Source: Verrucomicrobiota bacterium (GTDB lineage Bacteria > Verrucomicrobiota > Verrucomicrobiia > Opitutales > Opitutaceae). Taken from it: 64,000 nucleotides of DNA. Location: contig JAQGOP010000032.1 of assembly GCA_028293545.1 (NCBI GenBank), positions 93,215-157,214 of the forward strand, given 5' to 3'. The translations under genes and the position numbers were made by a program. Every line of letters starts with the position of its first letter. The stretch's first letter is position 1. The notes beneath the pieces are model-generated. The model was given only the letters and a program-made list of their open reading frames with translations, did no database searches and was not told where the DNA came from. This document shows, piece by piece, positions 43,804 through 52,011 of this stretch.

Positions 43804-46272
43804 ATGTCCTCATCCCTACTACCCCGGCTCAGCCGTCTTTTCGTCGTAGCAACCTTTGCCTCGCTCGCGTTCCTTGCGGCGCCGTCGCGCCTTGACGCGG
43901 TACTTTCCATCGGGACCCAGCAGCCCGGCAGCATCACCCTGCCCCGGCAATACGCTCCCGGCTCGAACCTCACCTTGCGCGAGACCGGAGGTGCGTCGAG
44001 CGGCGCCTACCAATGGTTTCATGACGACGCGCCCATCGCCGGCGCGAACAGCACCACCTTCACGCTCACCAATCTGCAGGCCTCCGACAGCGGAAATTAT
44101 CACCTCGAACGCACCGTCGGTTCGACGATCGATTCGAGCCCCCTCCTCACCGTCAACGTGCTGCCGTTCCCCCCGTCGCCCGTCGACCTGGCGTTCAGCG
44201 CGAACCTGCCTTCGACGTCCACCTCCTATCCCGTCGTGCTGAGCACGTTCGCGGACGGCAGCATGCTGGTGCGGTTGCCGGATCAAACTTCGACGCCCCC
44301 GATCTGGCGGTTGAACCCGGACGGCTCACGCGACACGGGTTTCACTTTTCCGGTTTCAGCCGGGACGGTGATCGCCACCTTCCCCGACAAATCCGTCGTG
44401 ACCTCGCTGCCGCCGTATCGGCTGAACCCCGACGGCACTCCCCGCGCTTTGCCGCTTCCCGCTGGTTTCGATTCCACGAAGGCGCTCACCGCCGCCGCCG
44501 TTCAGCCCAATGGGAAATTAGTGATCGGCCAAGGTAACTTGGCCGCTCGGCTCAACGCCGACGACACCGTCGATTCGTCTTTCTCCTATGCGCCTTCACT
44601 GAGCTCACGCCATATCGTGAACGCCTTCAAATTCGACGCGACCGGCCGGATTTATCTCTCGGCGACGGAGCAGGACTCAAATCCCTCCAACTTCCCCCAG
44701 TTTTGGCCCGTGCTGATCCGATTGTCCGCTGCGGGCGCGCGCGACCTCGCCTTTCCGCCGCAAACGCCGCCCCTGCTCCGCGGCGGAATCGCGGTCTACC
44801 CGCTCAGCGACGGGCGAATTCTCCGCTACAGCAGTTACGAGGGCATTGTGTATTGGGCGATCCTCGCTGACGACGGCGCGGTCGATCCAAACTGGACTGG
44901 CTCCGGCTTCGGCATACCCGACAACCTGGTAGTTGACCCCGTCAATCTGCGGATTTTTTCCCAAGACTATCGCGGCATTCGCCGTTGGTTGATCGGCGCC
45001 ACTTCGCTTGCGGCCGATCCGACTTTTTATAGCGGCGGAAGTTACTCCAGCGCGCTGCAGGTCGACCAATCCGGCCGCCTGCTTGTCAGCGGTTCATTCA
45101 CGGAATGGGATGGCCACCCCACCAAATACCTCGTGCGCCTGCGCCCGGACGACGTCGTCACGACTTTCCCCCCGAACGCCTTGATCGGGGCCAACACCTC
45201 TGCCCCTCCGCAAGGATCCACCCTGACCTTCACGAGCGGCGTAACCGGGACCGGGCCGTTCACCTATGAATGGATCGCGCTCGATCACCAACCACTCCCC
45301 GCCGACACGACCTCCTCCACCTTGGTCATCCCGAATTTCGGCCTGCAGAATTTGGGCCGCTACCAACTTCGCGTAACGAGTCCGGTCGGAACCGTGTTGA
45401 GCAACTATGCGGAGACAATTCTCGGCACCTCCCAGATGCAGCTGCCCTTCCTGGCGAATCTTTCGGGCCGCGCGTATGTGGGCCCTGGCGACGATACCGC
45501 GATCGCCGGCCTGGCCGTGAAGATATACGCGGGCGCGCTCGGCCTGCCCACGTTGCTGCGCGGCGCGGGGCCCGCCCTGCAGGATTATGGGGTGGTGGGA
45601 TATTTGCCGAACCCGGTCATCAATCTCTATAATTCCACCAACCAGCTCATCGGGAACAACGACAATTGGGGCGGTGCAGCGGCATTGAAGACTGCGGCCG
45701 ATGCGTCGGGCGCGTTCCCCTTTCTCGCCCACAGCAACGATGCCGCCTCGCTGAATGTATTCGGCACCAGCAACACGACGATCCAGTTGAGCGACCAAAG
45801 TGGCGGGCCCGGCGTCGGCCTGCTCGAAATATACCGCCTGGCTTCCAATGTGCCCGGGGAAATCCTGAACCTTTCGTTCCGCGCGAAAACCGGGCCCGGC
45901 GAAAAGGTCGCGACCGCCGGTTTCGTGGTGGCCGATCCCCAAGGCTTCAATCGCTCTGTCCGACTCCTTATCCGCGTCGTGGGTCCGACCCTGTCGAGCT
46001 ACGGCGTCGCGTTCCCCCTCACCGATCCCGTGCTCACATTATATAACGGCAAGGGTGAGGTCGTCGCGACGAACGACAACTGGAGCGCAGCAGGACAGGA
46101 AGCGACGTTGACGGCAGCCGCGGCCCAGGTCGGGGCCTTCGCCCTGCCGTCGGGCAGCAAGGATGCCGCGATCCTGCTCGACGTTCCCGCGGGCGTTTAT
46201 TCCGTGCAAGCCACCGGAACCGGTGCGACCACCGCGGGAGTCACGCTGATCGAAATCTACCTCGTCAAATAG
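43804..46272 (+). CDS. Large secreted Ig-like protein with tandem C-terminal NDNW domains
   Basis: An 822-residue exported protein. A signal peptide (about 1-33) is followed by an Ig-like domain (about 35-120, with SGAYQWFHDD and ASDSGNYHLE). A beta-propeller-like region of short repeats comes next (about 130-450; LNPDGSRDTGF, LNPDGTPRALP, LVSGSFTEWDG, similar to delta-60 repeats), then a second Ig-like domain (about 460-540). Two related C-terminal domains close it, each with a LxxGxGPxLxxYGV-type strand, a PVxxLYN strand and an NDNW motif. I recall such C-terminal domains as common in verrucomicrobial secreted proteins. It may bind a surface or polymer; no catalytic site was seen. The ATG at 43804 opens the signal peptide. 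Confidence 0.82.
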   Translation: MSSSLLPRLSRLFVVATFASLAFLAAPSRLDAVLSIGTQQPGSITLPRQYAPGSNLTLRETGGASSGAYQWFHDDAPIAGANSTTFTLTNLQASDSGNYHLERTVGSTIDSSPLLTVNVLPFPPSPVDLAFSANLPSTSTSYPVVLSTFADGSMLVRLPDQTSTPPIWRLNPDGSRDTGFTFPVSAGTVIATFPDKSVVTSLPPYRLNPDGTPRALPLPAGFDSTKALTAAAVQPNGKLVIGQGNLAARLNADDTVDSSFSYAPSLSSRHIVNAFKFDATGRIYLSATEQDSNPSNFPQFWPVLIRLSAAGARDLAFPPQTPPLLRGGIAVYPLSDGRILRYSSYEGIVYWAILADDGAVDPNWTGSGFGIPDNLVVDPVNLRIFSQDYRGIRRWLIGATSLAADPTFYSGGSYSSALQVDQSGRLLVSGSFTEWDGHPTKYLVRLRPDDVVTTFPPNALIGANTSAPPQGSTLTFTSGVTGTGPFTYEWIALDHQPLPADTTSSTLVIPNFGLQNLGRYQLRVTSPVGTVLSNYAETILGTSQMQLPFLANLSGRAYVGPGDDTAIAGLAVKIYAGALGLPTLLRGAGPALQDYGVVGYLPNPVINLYNSTNQLIGNNDNWGGAAALKTAADASGAFPFLAHSNDAASLNVFGTSNTTIQLSDQSGGPGVGLLEIYRLASNVPGEILNLSFRAKTGPGEKVATAGFVVADPQGFNRSVRLLIRVVGPTLSSYGVAFPLTDPVLTLYNGKGEVVATNDNWSAAGQEATLTAAAAQVGAFALPSGSKDAAILLDVPAGVYSVQATGTGATTAGVTLIEIYLVK

Positions 46273-46657
46273 GTGGAGCGCGTTTCCCCGAACGCGTTGT
46301 CGTCGAACGGGAGCCGCTCCGTCCGCATTTAAACGCCGACGGAGCCAAACAGCGCCTTGCGGAGAAGTCGCTCCACCTGCGACTTCGTCGCCTGGGAAGT
46401 TCGAGCTAGGTCCCAGGCTCAGAAATTTTAGCCGCAAAGAAGCGCAAAATCGGCCGGGGCTGCGAAGGAGATTTGGGAGCGCTTATAAGCGCGCGGAGCT
46501 TTCCATCCGAAGCCCCGGAAACTTGCGCTTCCTTGCGGCCAATTCTCCTGCGGGACTTATTTGAGCCTTCAGCGCTTCGCATTTTCGACGACTGCGGAAA
46601 AGTCCCACGCCGAAATCGTCACTCGTAAACCCCGGCGGCGTTCACCAACTTCCGCCG
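46273..46657. repeat. Repeat cluster: GTGGA/TCCAC element and palindromic GCGCTTATAAGCGC copy 2
   Basis: The GTGGA/TCCAC element at 46273-46390 begins directly after the stop of the secreted Ig-like protein. The palindromic element follows at 46431-46540 (ends GCCGCAAAGAAGCGCAAA and ACTTGCGCTTCCTTGCGGCC). The rest of the 385-bp gap, up to surE, holds no gene I can support. Confidence 0.85.
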
Positions 46658-47440
46658 ATGCGGCTATTGATTACGAACGACGACGGGATCGACAGCATCT
46701 TCCTCCACGAACTCGTTCACGCCCTGCGTCACGCCGGCCACGACCTCTACGTGGTCGCGCCGAAACGTGAGCAGAGCTGGGTCGGCGCCGCAAAATCGCG
46801 CCATCGCCCTGTCCACGCCACCGTGGGCGACCGCGGTTTCGCTTGCCCGACCTGGATCGTCGACGGCACCCCCAGCGATGCCGTCAATATCGCGCTCGAC
46901 CACCTGCTCCCACCCGGTGCCCGTCCCGATGCCGTCGTTTCCGGGATCAATGTCGGGCTCAACGCCAGCCTCGGGTTCATCATCGCGAGCGGCACCATCG
47001 CGGGCGCCTGGGAAGGCGCCCTCCACGGCCTGCCCGCCATCGCGTTTTCCCAAGACCTGACCGAGGCGACCTACGATCGGTTGAAGGACGACGACGACCA
47101 GCCCGACAACGAGCTCCTCGCCTCGCTCGCGACCTCCGCCGCGCGCGCCGCCCAGCTCGTGCCCGGGCTCGTCAACGCCACCGCGCCGCGCTCGTTCATC
47201 GTGCACAACGTGAATTTCCCCTTTCCGCATTTGTCGCCCGCTGCGATCCAACGCACCGTACCCGCCCAGGTCATCGTGCCGCGGCTCTTCAGTCCTGCCG
47301 CCGACGACGGCACGCACCGGTTGATTTTCCGGCACGGGGAGGACCTGTCCCCGGAGTCGCCGCTCACCGACCGCGCCGCCCTTGCCGCCGGCCACATCAG
47401 CCACACCGTGCTCGATTATCGGAAGCTCGGACACGCCTGA
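46658..47440 (+). CDS. surE: 5'/3'-nucleotidase SurE
   Basis: SurE removes phosphate from nucleoside monophosphates and short polyphosphates with a divalent metal. The 260-residue product starts MRLLITNDDGID with the metal-binding D8 and D9, and has VVAPKREQSWVGAAKS, the GTPSDAVNIAL motif and VSGINVGLNAS, all family hallmarks. Length is typical. The ATG at 46658 begins the first conserved strand. In many bacteria surE adjoins pcm or rpoS; neither is present here. Confidence 0.94.
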   Translation: MRLLITNDDGIDSIFLHELVHALRHAGHDLYVVAPKREQSWVGAAKSRHRPVHATVGDRGFACPTWIVDGTPSDAVNIALDHLLPPGARPDAVVSGINVGLNASLGFIIASGTIAGAWEGALHGLPAIAFSQDLTEATYDRLKDDDDQPDNELLASLATSAARAAQLVPGLVNATAPRSFIVHNVNFPFPHLSPAAIQRTVPAQVIVPRLFSPAADDGTHRLIFRHGEDLSPESPLTDRAALAAGHISHTVLDYRKLGHA

Positions 47441-47444
47441 GGAG

Positions 47445-47563
47445 GAAGTTCAAAGGCCAAAATCCGAAATTTGAGACGGCCGCCAATCCGCCGGCTTGTT
47501 TTCGCCGACAATTTTTGGGGTTGGAGATTCCTTCGGATTTCGGATTTTGAACTTCGAATTTAA
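47445..47563. repeat. Inverted arms of AAATCCGAAAT / ATTTCGGATTT words
   Basis: The left arm (47445-47472) reads GAAGTTCAAAGGCCAAAATC and continues CGAAATTT; the right arm (47534-47561) is its imperfect inverted complement with GGATTTCGGATTTTGAAC. It fills the 126-bp gap before the HAD gene and ends just before that gene's start codon. Confidence 0.6.
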
Positions 47564-47566
47564 ATT

Positions 47567-48271
47567 ATGAACCTAGTGATGTTCGACATGGATGGGACGC
47601 TCACCGACACGTTTGCGCTCGACGAAAACTGCTACGTCCTCGCCATCGAGCAGACCCTGGGCCTCACCGCCGTGGTGACCGAATGGGAAACTTACACGCA
47701 TGCGAGCTCCTCGTTTTGCCTCGAGGAAATCGTGCGCCGGGCCCGGGGCCAAAGCCCCACCGCCGCCGAATCGCGCGCCGTGCAGTCCCGCATGATCGAA
47801 TTGATGGAGGATGTTTACCACCGGCATGGACGCGCCACTGCTGAAATCGCCGGCGCCTCGGCGTGCATCGAGGCGCTCCAGCGCGCCGGGCATGCCGTCT
47901 CGATCGCCTCCGGCGACTGGGAGGCCACGGCGCGGCACAAGCTCACGAGCGCGCGAATTCCGTTTCACCTCCTGCCCGCGGCTTTCTGCGAGGCCTCGCA
48001 TATCCGCACCGAGATCATGCGCACATCGCTCGCCCGCGCCGCGTCGCACCACGGCCGCGAGAGGTTCGAACGCATCGTGTACATCGGCGACGGCGCATGG
48101 GACGTGCGCGCCTGCCGGGAAATCGGCTGGCCGCTGATCGGGGTTGGACGCGACGCCCACGCCCACCGCCTGCGCACGCTGGGCACATCGCATGTGATCC
48201 CTGATTTCACCGAACTGGACGCCTTCATCGCTGCACTGGACCAGGCCAGGGTCCCTGCCGGCCAAGGCTGA
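47567..48271 (+). CDS. HAD-superfamily hydrolase (phosphatase-like)
   Basis: A 234-residue hydrolase of the haloacid dehalogenase superfamily. Motif I is FDMDGTLTDT (nucleophile D7, general acid D9), motif II lies in SIASGDW, a lysine/arginine follows in ARHKLTSA, and motif IV is YIGDGAWDVRACREIGW. The helical cap between residues about 15 and 90 places it with the phosphoglycolate phosphatase-like group. Substrate unknown. The ATG at 47567 lies immediately after an AT-richer repeat arm without a Shine-Dalgarno sequence. Confidence 0.88.
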   Translation: MNLVMFDMDGTLTDTFALDENCYVLAIEQTLGLTAVVTEWETYTHASSSFCLEEIVRRARGQSPTAAESRAVQSRMIELMEDVYHRHGRATAEIAGASACIEALQRAGHAVSIASGDWEATARHKLTSARIPFHLLPAAFCEASHIRTEIMRTSLARAASHHGRERFERIVYIGDGAWDVRACREIGWPLIGVGRDAHAHRLRTLGTSHVIPDFTELDAFIAALDQARVPAGQG

Positions 48272-48416
48272 AGAACTGAAGGACCAAAGGGCGGAATTCC
48301 TCGGTGATTCCGGCGTTGGTTTCGGGTTCAGCCTTTCCCTTTCTTCTCCAGCCATTCTTATCCCGAGTTTTCCCCTTCGCCTTCAGCCTTCAGCCCTTTC
48401 AGCCTCCAGCCTTTCG
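48263..48416. repeat. Inverted GGCTGAAG / CTTCAGCC arms, CT-rich leader
   Basis: The end of the HAD gene carries AAGGCTGAAGAACTGAAGG, and the gap to the ABC ATPase gene carries several TTCAGCC words, with three close together at 48381-48408. The leader is nearly purine-free up to the start codon at 48419. The same design occurs before ispD, and GGCTGAAGGCTGAAA appears again at 63447. Confidence 0.5.
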
Positions 48417-48418
48417 CT

Positions 48419-49411
48419 ATGATCGAAGTCCGCAACCTCACCCGTGTCTTTCGCACCTACAAGAAACAGCCTGGTTTTTGGGGCGGGGTGAAGGGCCTCT
48501 TCCACCGCAAGTTCGAGGAAACGGCGGCGGCCAAGGATATTTCATTCGATATCGCCGAGGGCGAATTCGTCGGCTTTCTCGGGCCCAACGGCGCGGGTAA
48601 GACCACCACGCTCAAGATGCTCTCCGGGCTCATTTACCCCACGAGCGGCACCGCGCGCGTCGCCGGCTTTGACCCGACGAAACGGGAAAACGCCTACCGG
48701 CGCCTCTTCGCCCTCGTGCTGGGGCAGAAGAACCAGCTGTGGTGGGACCTCCCCGCGATCGAGTCTTTCAACCTCCTGCGCGCGATCTACGGGCTCCCCG
48801 CCGAACAATTCAAAGCGTCGCTCGACGAACTCGTGAAGCTCCTCGACGTGGAGAAAAAGCTCAACGTCATGGTCCGCGAGTTGTCCCTCGGCGAACGCAT
48901 GAAGATGGAATTGATCGCCGCCCTGATCCACCGGCCGCGCGTGCTGTTTCTCGACGAACCGACCATCGGCCTCGACGTCGTGTCACAGAAGTCCGTCCGC
49001 CAGTTCCTGCGCGACTACAATCGCCGCCATCGCGTCACCATCCTCCTCACGAGCCACTACATGGCCGACATCAAGGAACTGTGCGAACGCGTGATCGTGA
49101 TCCACAAGGGCTCCAAGATTTACGACGGCGCCCTCGATCGCCTGGAAAACGCCGGCGGCGCGCGCCAGAAGATCATCACCTTCCTTCCCGCGCTCGCCGA
49201 CGGTGCGCGCGCCCCGAGTTTTCCCGACACGTGGCAGTCCACCCACGGCACGACCACGCGCGCCGATGACGGCAAATTCACGCTCCGGGTGCCGGGCGAC
49301 AAGGTCGTCGCCGTCTCCCAGGAAATCCTCAGCACCGGCCCGGTCGCCGACATCACGATCGAGGACGTCCCGCTGGAGGACGTGATCGCGGAACTCTTCG
49401 CGGCGCAGTAA
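48419..49411 (+). CDS. ABC-2-type transporter ATP-binding protein
   Basis: A 330-residue ATPase subunit of an ABC-2-type exporter. It has an N-terminal insert after the first strand (KKQPGFWGGVKGLFHRKFEE), Walker A GPNGAGKTT near 57-65, the signature LSLGERMKME, Walker B LFLDEPTIGLD and a C-terminal regulatory extension of about 80 residues. The inserted N-terminus is typical of a subgroup whose genes normally sit beside two permease genes. Here no permease is found: the next gene, 14 bp downstream, is a cytochrome P450. The exported substrate is unknown. Confidence 0.9.
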   Translation: MIEVRNLTRVFRTYKKQPGFWGGVKGLFHRKFEETAAAKDISFDIAEGEFVGFLGPNGAGKTTTLKMLSGLIYPTSGTARVAGFDPTKRENAYRRLFALVLGQKNQLWWDLPAIESFNLLRAIYGLPAEQFKASLDELVKLLDVEKKLNVMVRELSLGERMKMELIAALIHRPRVLFLDEPTIGLDVVSQKSVRQFLRDYNRRHRVTILLTSHYMADIKELCERVIVIHKGSKIYDGALDRLENAGGARQKIITFLPALADGARAPSFPDTWQSTHGTTTRADDGKFTLRVPGDKVVAVSQEILSTGPVADITIEDVPLEDVIAELFAAQ

Positions 49412-49425
49412 GGACCGGCGTCGCC

Positions 49426-50778
49426 ATGAGTTCCCTTCCCCCGACCATCGCCACCTCCTCGCGACGGATATCGCTCCTGGAAATGTTCCGCGCGCAGCGG
49501 GATCCGCTGCGTTTCCTCGATTCCCTCAAGTCGTCGAGCGCCGATGTGGTGCACCTGACCTTCGGCCGCCTTTCGGTCGCGTTGCTCAAGCATCCCGACC
49601 TCGTGCAGCAGATGCTCGTGGCGGAGAACGCCACCACCGAGAAGGGCCGGGCGTTCGAGCGCGCGCTTTTTTTCCAGTTTCTCGGCGGCGGTTTGCTCAA
49701 CAGCAAGGGCGAGGAACATCGCCGCCAGCGCCGGCTCGTGCTGCCCGCTTTCCATCGTTCCCGCCTGGCCGGTTACGGGAACGCCATGGTCGAGGCCGCC
49801 GACCGCGTCACCGCGCAATGGCGCGACGGCGAGGTCCGCGATCTCACGGCCGACATGTTCACGCTGACGCTCGACGTCGTCGGCCACACGCTTTTCTCCG
49901 CGGACGTCAAAGGCACCGCGCAGGCAATCACCGACGCCTTCAACCAACTGAGCATCGGCGTCAATCGCCTCTCGTTTCCCGGCGCGAAATGGCTGCTGCG
50001 CTCGCCGCTATCCTTCGCGCGAAAAATCCGCCGGGGGCAAGCCACGCTCGACGCGATTGTCTATGCCTTGATTCGCGAACGCCGGAGCCGCCTCGAGGAC
50101 ACGGGTGACCTGCTTTCGATGCTGCTCCTCGCGGAGGACGCCGAGCACCCGGGCCAGCACCTCAGCGACGAGGAAGTGCGCGACCAGGTGATGACGTTGT
50201 TTTTCGCGGGCCACGAAACGACCTCGAACGCCCTGACCTGGACTTGCTGGCTGCTCGCGCGGCATCCAGCGATCGAGGCCGCGCTGCATGCCGAACTGGC
50301 CCAAGTGCTGGGCGACCGCGCGCCCACGTTTGCCGATGTGCCCAATCTCGTCTTGACCGAGCAGGTCATCCGCGAATCCATGCGACTCTATCCGCCGGTC
50401 TGGGCCATGGCGCGCCGGACGCTGGTTGAACTCGATTTCGCCGGGCAAAAAATCCCATGCCCATCCCTGCTCGTCGCATGTCCTTGGATCACGCACCGCG
50501 ATGCCCGCTGGTTTCCCGACCCGGACCAATTCCAGCCGACGCGTTGGACGCGCGAATTCCGCACCGCCCTGCCGCGGTTCGCGTATTTTCCGTTTGGTGG
50601 CGGGGCGCGCAGCTGCATTGGGGAGAATTTCGCATGGATGGAATTCATCCTGATCATCGCGAGGTTCGCGCAGCAGTGGCGGTTCGGCACGACGGCCGAT
50701 TCGCATTTAGTGAAACCGCAGGGCCGGATCACGCTTCATCCCGATCGGCCGGTGCAGCTCCGTCTCCAGCGCCGTTAG
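49426..50778 (+). CDS. Cytochrome P450
   Basis: A 450-residue heme monooxygenase. The I-helix oxygen-activation motif AGHETTSN is near residue 260, the K-helix E-x-x-R (ESMR) near 316, and the heme loop FPFGGGARSCIGENFA holds the cysteine ligand at C397. The WTREF segment before it corresponds to the meander. No membrane anchor is present, so it is soluble. The sequence looks closer to fatty-acid-hydroxylating, eukaryote-like bacterial P450s than to the camphor type, which is a guess from overall appearance. No ferredoxin or reductase gene is adjacent. It follows the ABC ATPase gene by 14 bp. Confidence 0.93.
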   Translation: MSSLPPTIATSSRRISLLEMFRAQRDPLRFLDSLKSSSADVVHLTFGRLSVALLKHPDLVQQMLVAENATTEKGRAFERALFFQFLGGGLLNSKGEEHRRQRRLVLPAFHRSRLAGYGNAMVEAADRVTAQWRDGEVRDLTADMFTLTLDVVGHTLFSADVKGTAQAITDAFNQLSIGVNRLSFPGAKWLLRSPLSFARKIRRGQATLDAIVYALIRERRSRLEDTGDLLSMLLLAEDAEHPGQHLSDEEVRDQVMTLFFAGHETTSNALTWTCWLLARHPAIEAALHAELAQVLGDRAPTFADVPNLVLTEQVIRESMRLYPPVWAMARRTLVELDFAGQKIPCPSLLVACPWITHRDARWFPDPDQFQPTRWTREFRTALPRFAYFPFGGGARSCIGENFAWMEFILIIARFAQQWRFGTTADSHLVKPQGRITLHPDRPVQLRLQRR

Positions 50779-51067
50779 TCCTCTCCGCGCTCGCAGGAAT
50801 TCACGCGGACCAAAGTCGTTCGGCCGGCTCAGCGTTTTCCACCTGCGCGTTGGGGAAAAACTCGAGGCTGAGTTTCAGCCGCAGACGTTTTGGCCGCAAA
50901 GAAGCGCAAAATCGGCCAAGGCTGCGAAGGAGATTTGGGAGCGCTTATAAGCGCGCGGAAATTTTGATTCGAAGCCTCAGAAATTTGCGTCTTTTGCCGC
51001 CAAGTCTTCAGCGGTGGCCCGCTTTGGGCGACTGCACATCCCAACGTCGACGGAGCGAAACAGCGCC
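50779..51067. repeat. Repeat cluster: palindromic GCGCTTATAAGCGC copy 3 and partial GTGGA/TCCAC element
   Basis: The palindromic element lies at 50892-51002 (GGCCGCAAAGAAGCGCAAA ... TTTTGCCGC). Part of the GTGGA/TCCAC element lies at 51041-51090 and runs into the 3' end of the convergent nucleotidyltransferase gene. The combination of the two families is the same as at 46.3-46.5 kb. Confidence 0.83.
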
Positions 51068-51958
51068 TTACGGAGAAGTCGCTCCACCCGCATAGGGCTG
51101 CAGGAGTTCAAAAACTCCCTTCTCCAATCGCCACGCTGGCACGAGTTGGCTCATCAGCATCTGCATCCCCGCAAACGCGTGCCATGCCGCGCGACGGAGC
51201 TCGTCCCGATCCAGTCGCGCGCTGATCCGGACCCATTCCAGTTCCTCGGGACTGAGCAGCGATTCCACCCGGCGCGCCGGTTCGAAGGAGGGCACCGGCA
51301 GTTTTCGCCTGAGCCTCAGTTCCCGGACCAGCACGAAATTCGTTTCCGCGAGCACGCGGTGCAGCGCCCGCTGGGCTGCGGCCAGCTCGCCGCGTTCGAT
51401 CCGCTGCAGGGACGAAAGCAGATCGCACACGAATAAATCCGCGGCCCCGCGCAATTCGGCATCGGTCATCCGGATCCCCGCCATCTCGGAAGCGACACGC
51501 CGATAAAATCCACCCCACGCTTTTTCGCCTTTCAGGAAACGATAGCCGGAACTCACCCCGGTCGCGAGGACGTTCAGCCCGTCACGCAGCGGTCCAACCC
51601 TGCGGTGCAGTCCCAAGGACAGCGCCACGCGCGCCACGCGCAGGCGCGCGGCCGGCATCAGCACCATCTCAACTTCGCCGTCGGCAAACAGCAGCCGCAC
51701 TTTCGGCACTCCGCCCGCCGCCGCTCGTTCCGCGCGGTGGCAAAATCCCCGGCCCGGCAAAGCTCTCGCCCAATCGACGCCTTCGATCCGGGCGGAGTCC
51801 GTGGTGATCACATGGAGATCAAGGTCCGACCATCGATCCGCCGACGCCATCCCCTCGGTGCGGGCACTGGATCCATATAGCACCGCCGCCGTCACGGCGG
51901 CTTCAGATTCGAACCAGGCCGCCAAGGCCGGAAGCAGGCTCGTCGTGGAGGAACTCAT
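51068..51958 (-). CDS. Nucleotidyltransferase-fold protein
   Basis: A 296-residue protein with a polymerase-beta-type nucleotidyltransferase domain at the N-terminus: YGSSARTEG (28-36) and WSDLDLHV with the metal-binding D45 and D47. The remainder is mainly helical. The layout resembles streptomycin/aminoglycoside adenylyltransferase-like proteins, but I do not assign resistance. The last ~8 residues (PYAGGATSP) are encoded by a dispersed repeat, so the original C-terminus may have been replaced. It lies 53 bp after a GAF kinase-like gene and probably belongs to that operon. Confidence 0.78.
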   Translation of the reverse strand: MSSSTTSLLPALAAWFESEAAVTAAVLYGSSARTEGMASADRWSDLDLHVITTDSARIEGVDWARALPGRGFCHRAERAAAGGVPKVRLLFADGEVEMVLMPAARLRVARVALSLGLHRRVGPLRDGLNVLATGVSSGYRFLKGEKAWGGFYRRVASEMAGIRMTDAELRGAADLFVCDLLSSLQRIERGELAAAQRALHRVLAETNFVLVRELRLRRKLPVPSFEPARRVESLLSPEELEWVRISARLDRDELRRAAWHAFAGMQMLMSQLVPAWRLEKGVFELLQPYAGGATSP

Positions 51959-52011
51959 CGCGCTCGAAGTTGGGCTTTAAAGTTCCCGGCGCCGCGCCTG
52001 GTCGCGGGCGA

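Noticed and set aside
51068..51958. Aminoglycoside resistance gene
   Set aside because: Only the general nucleotidyltransferase motif is visible; many unrelated proteins share it and nothing specific to drug modification was seen.
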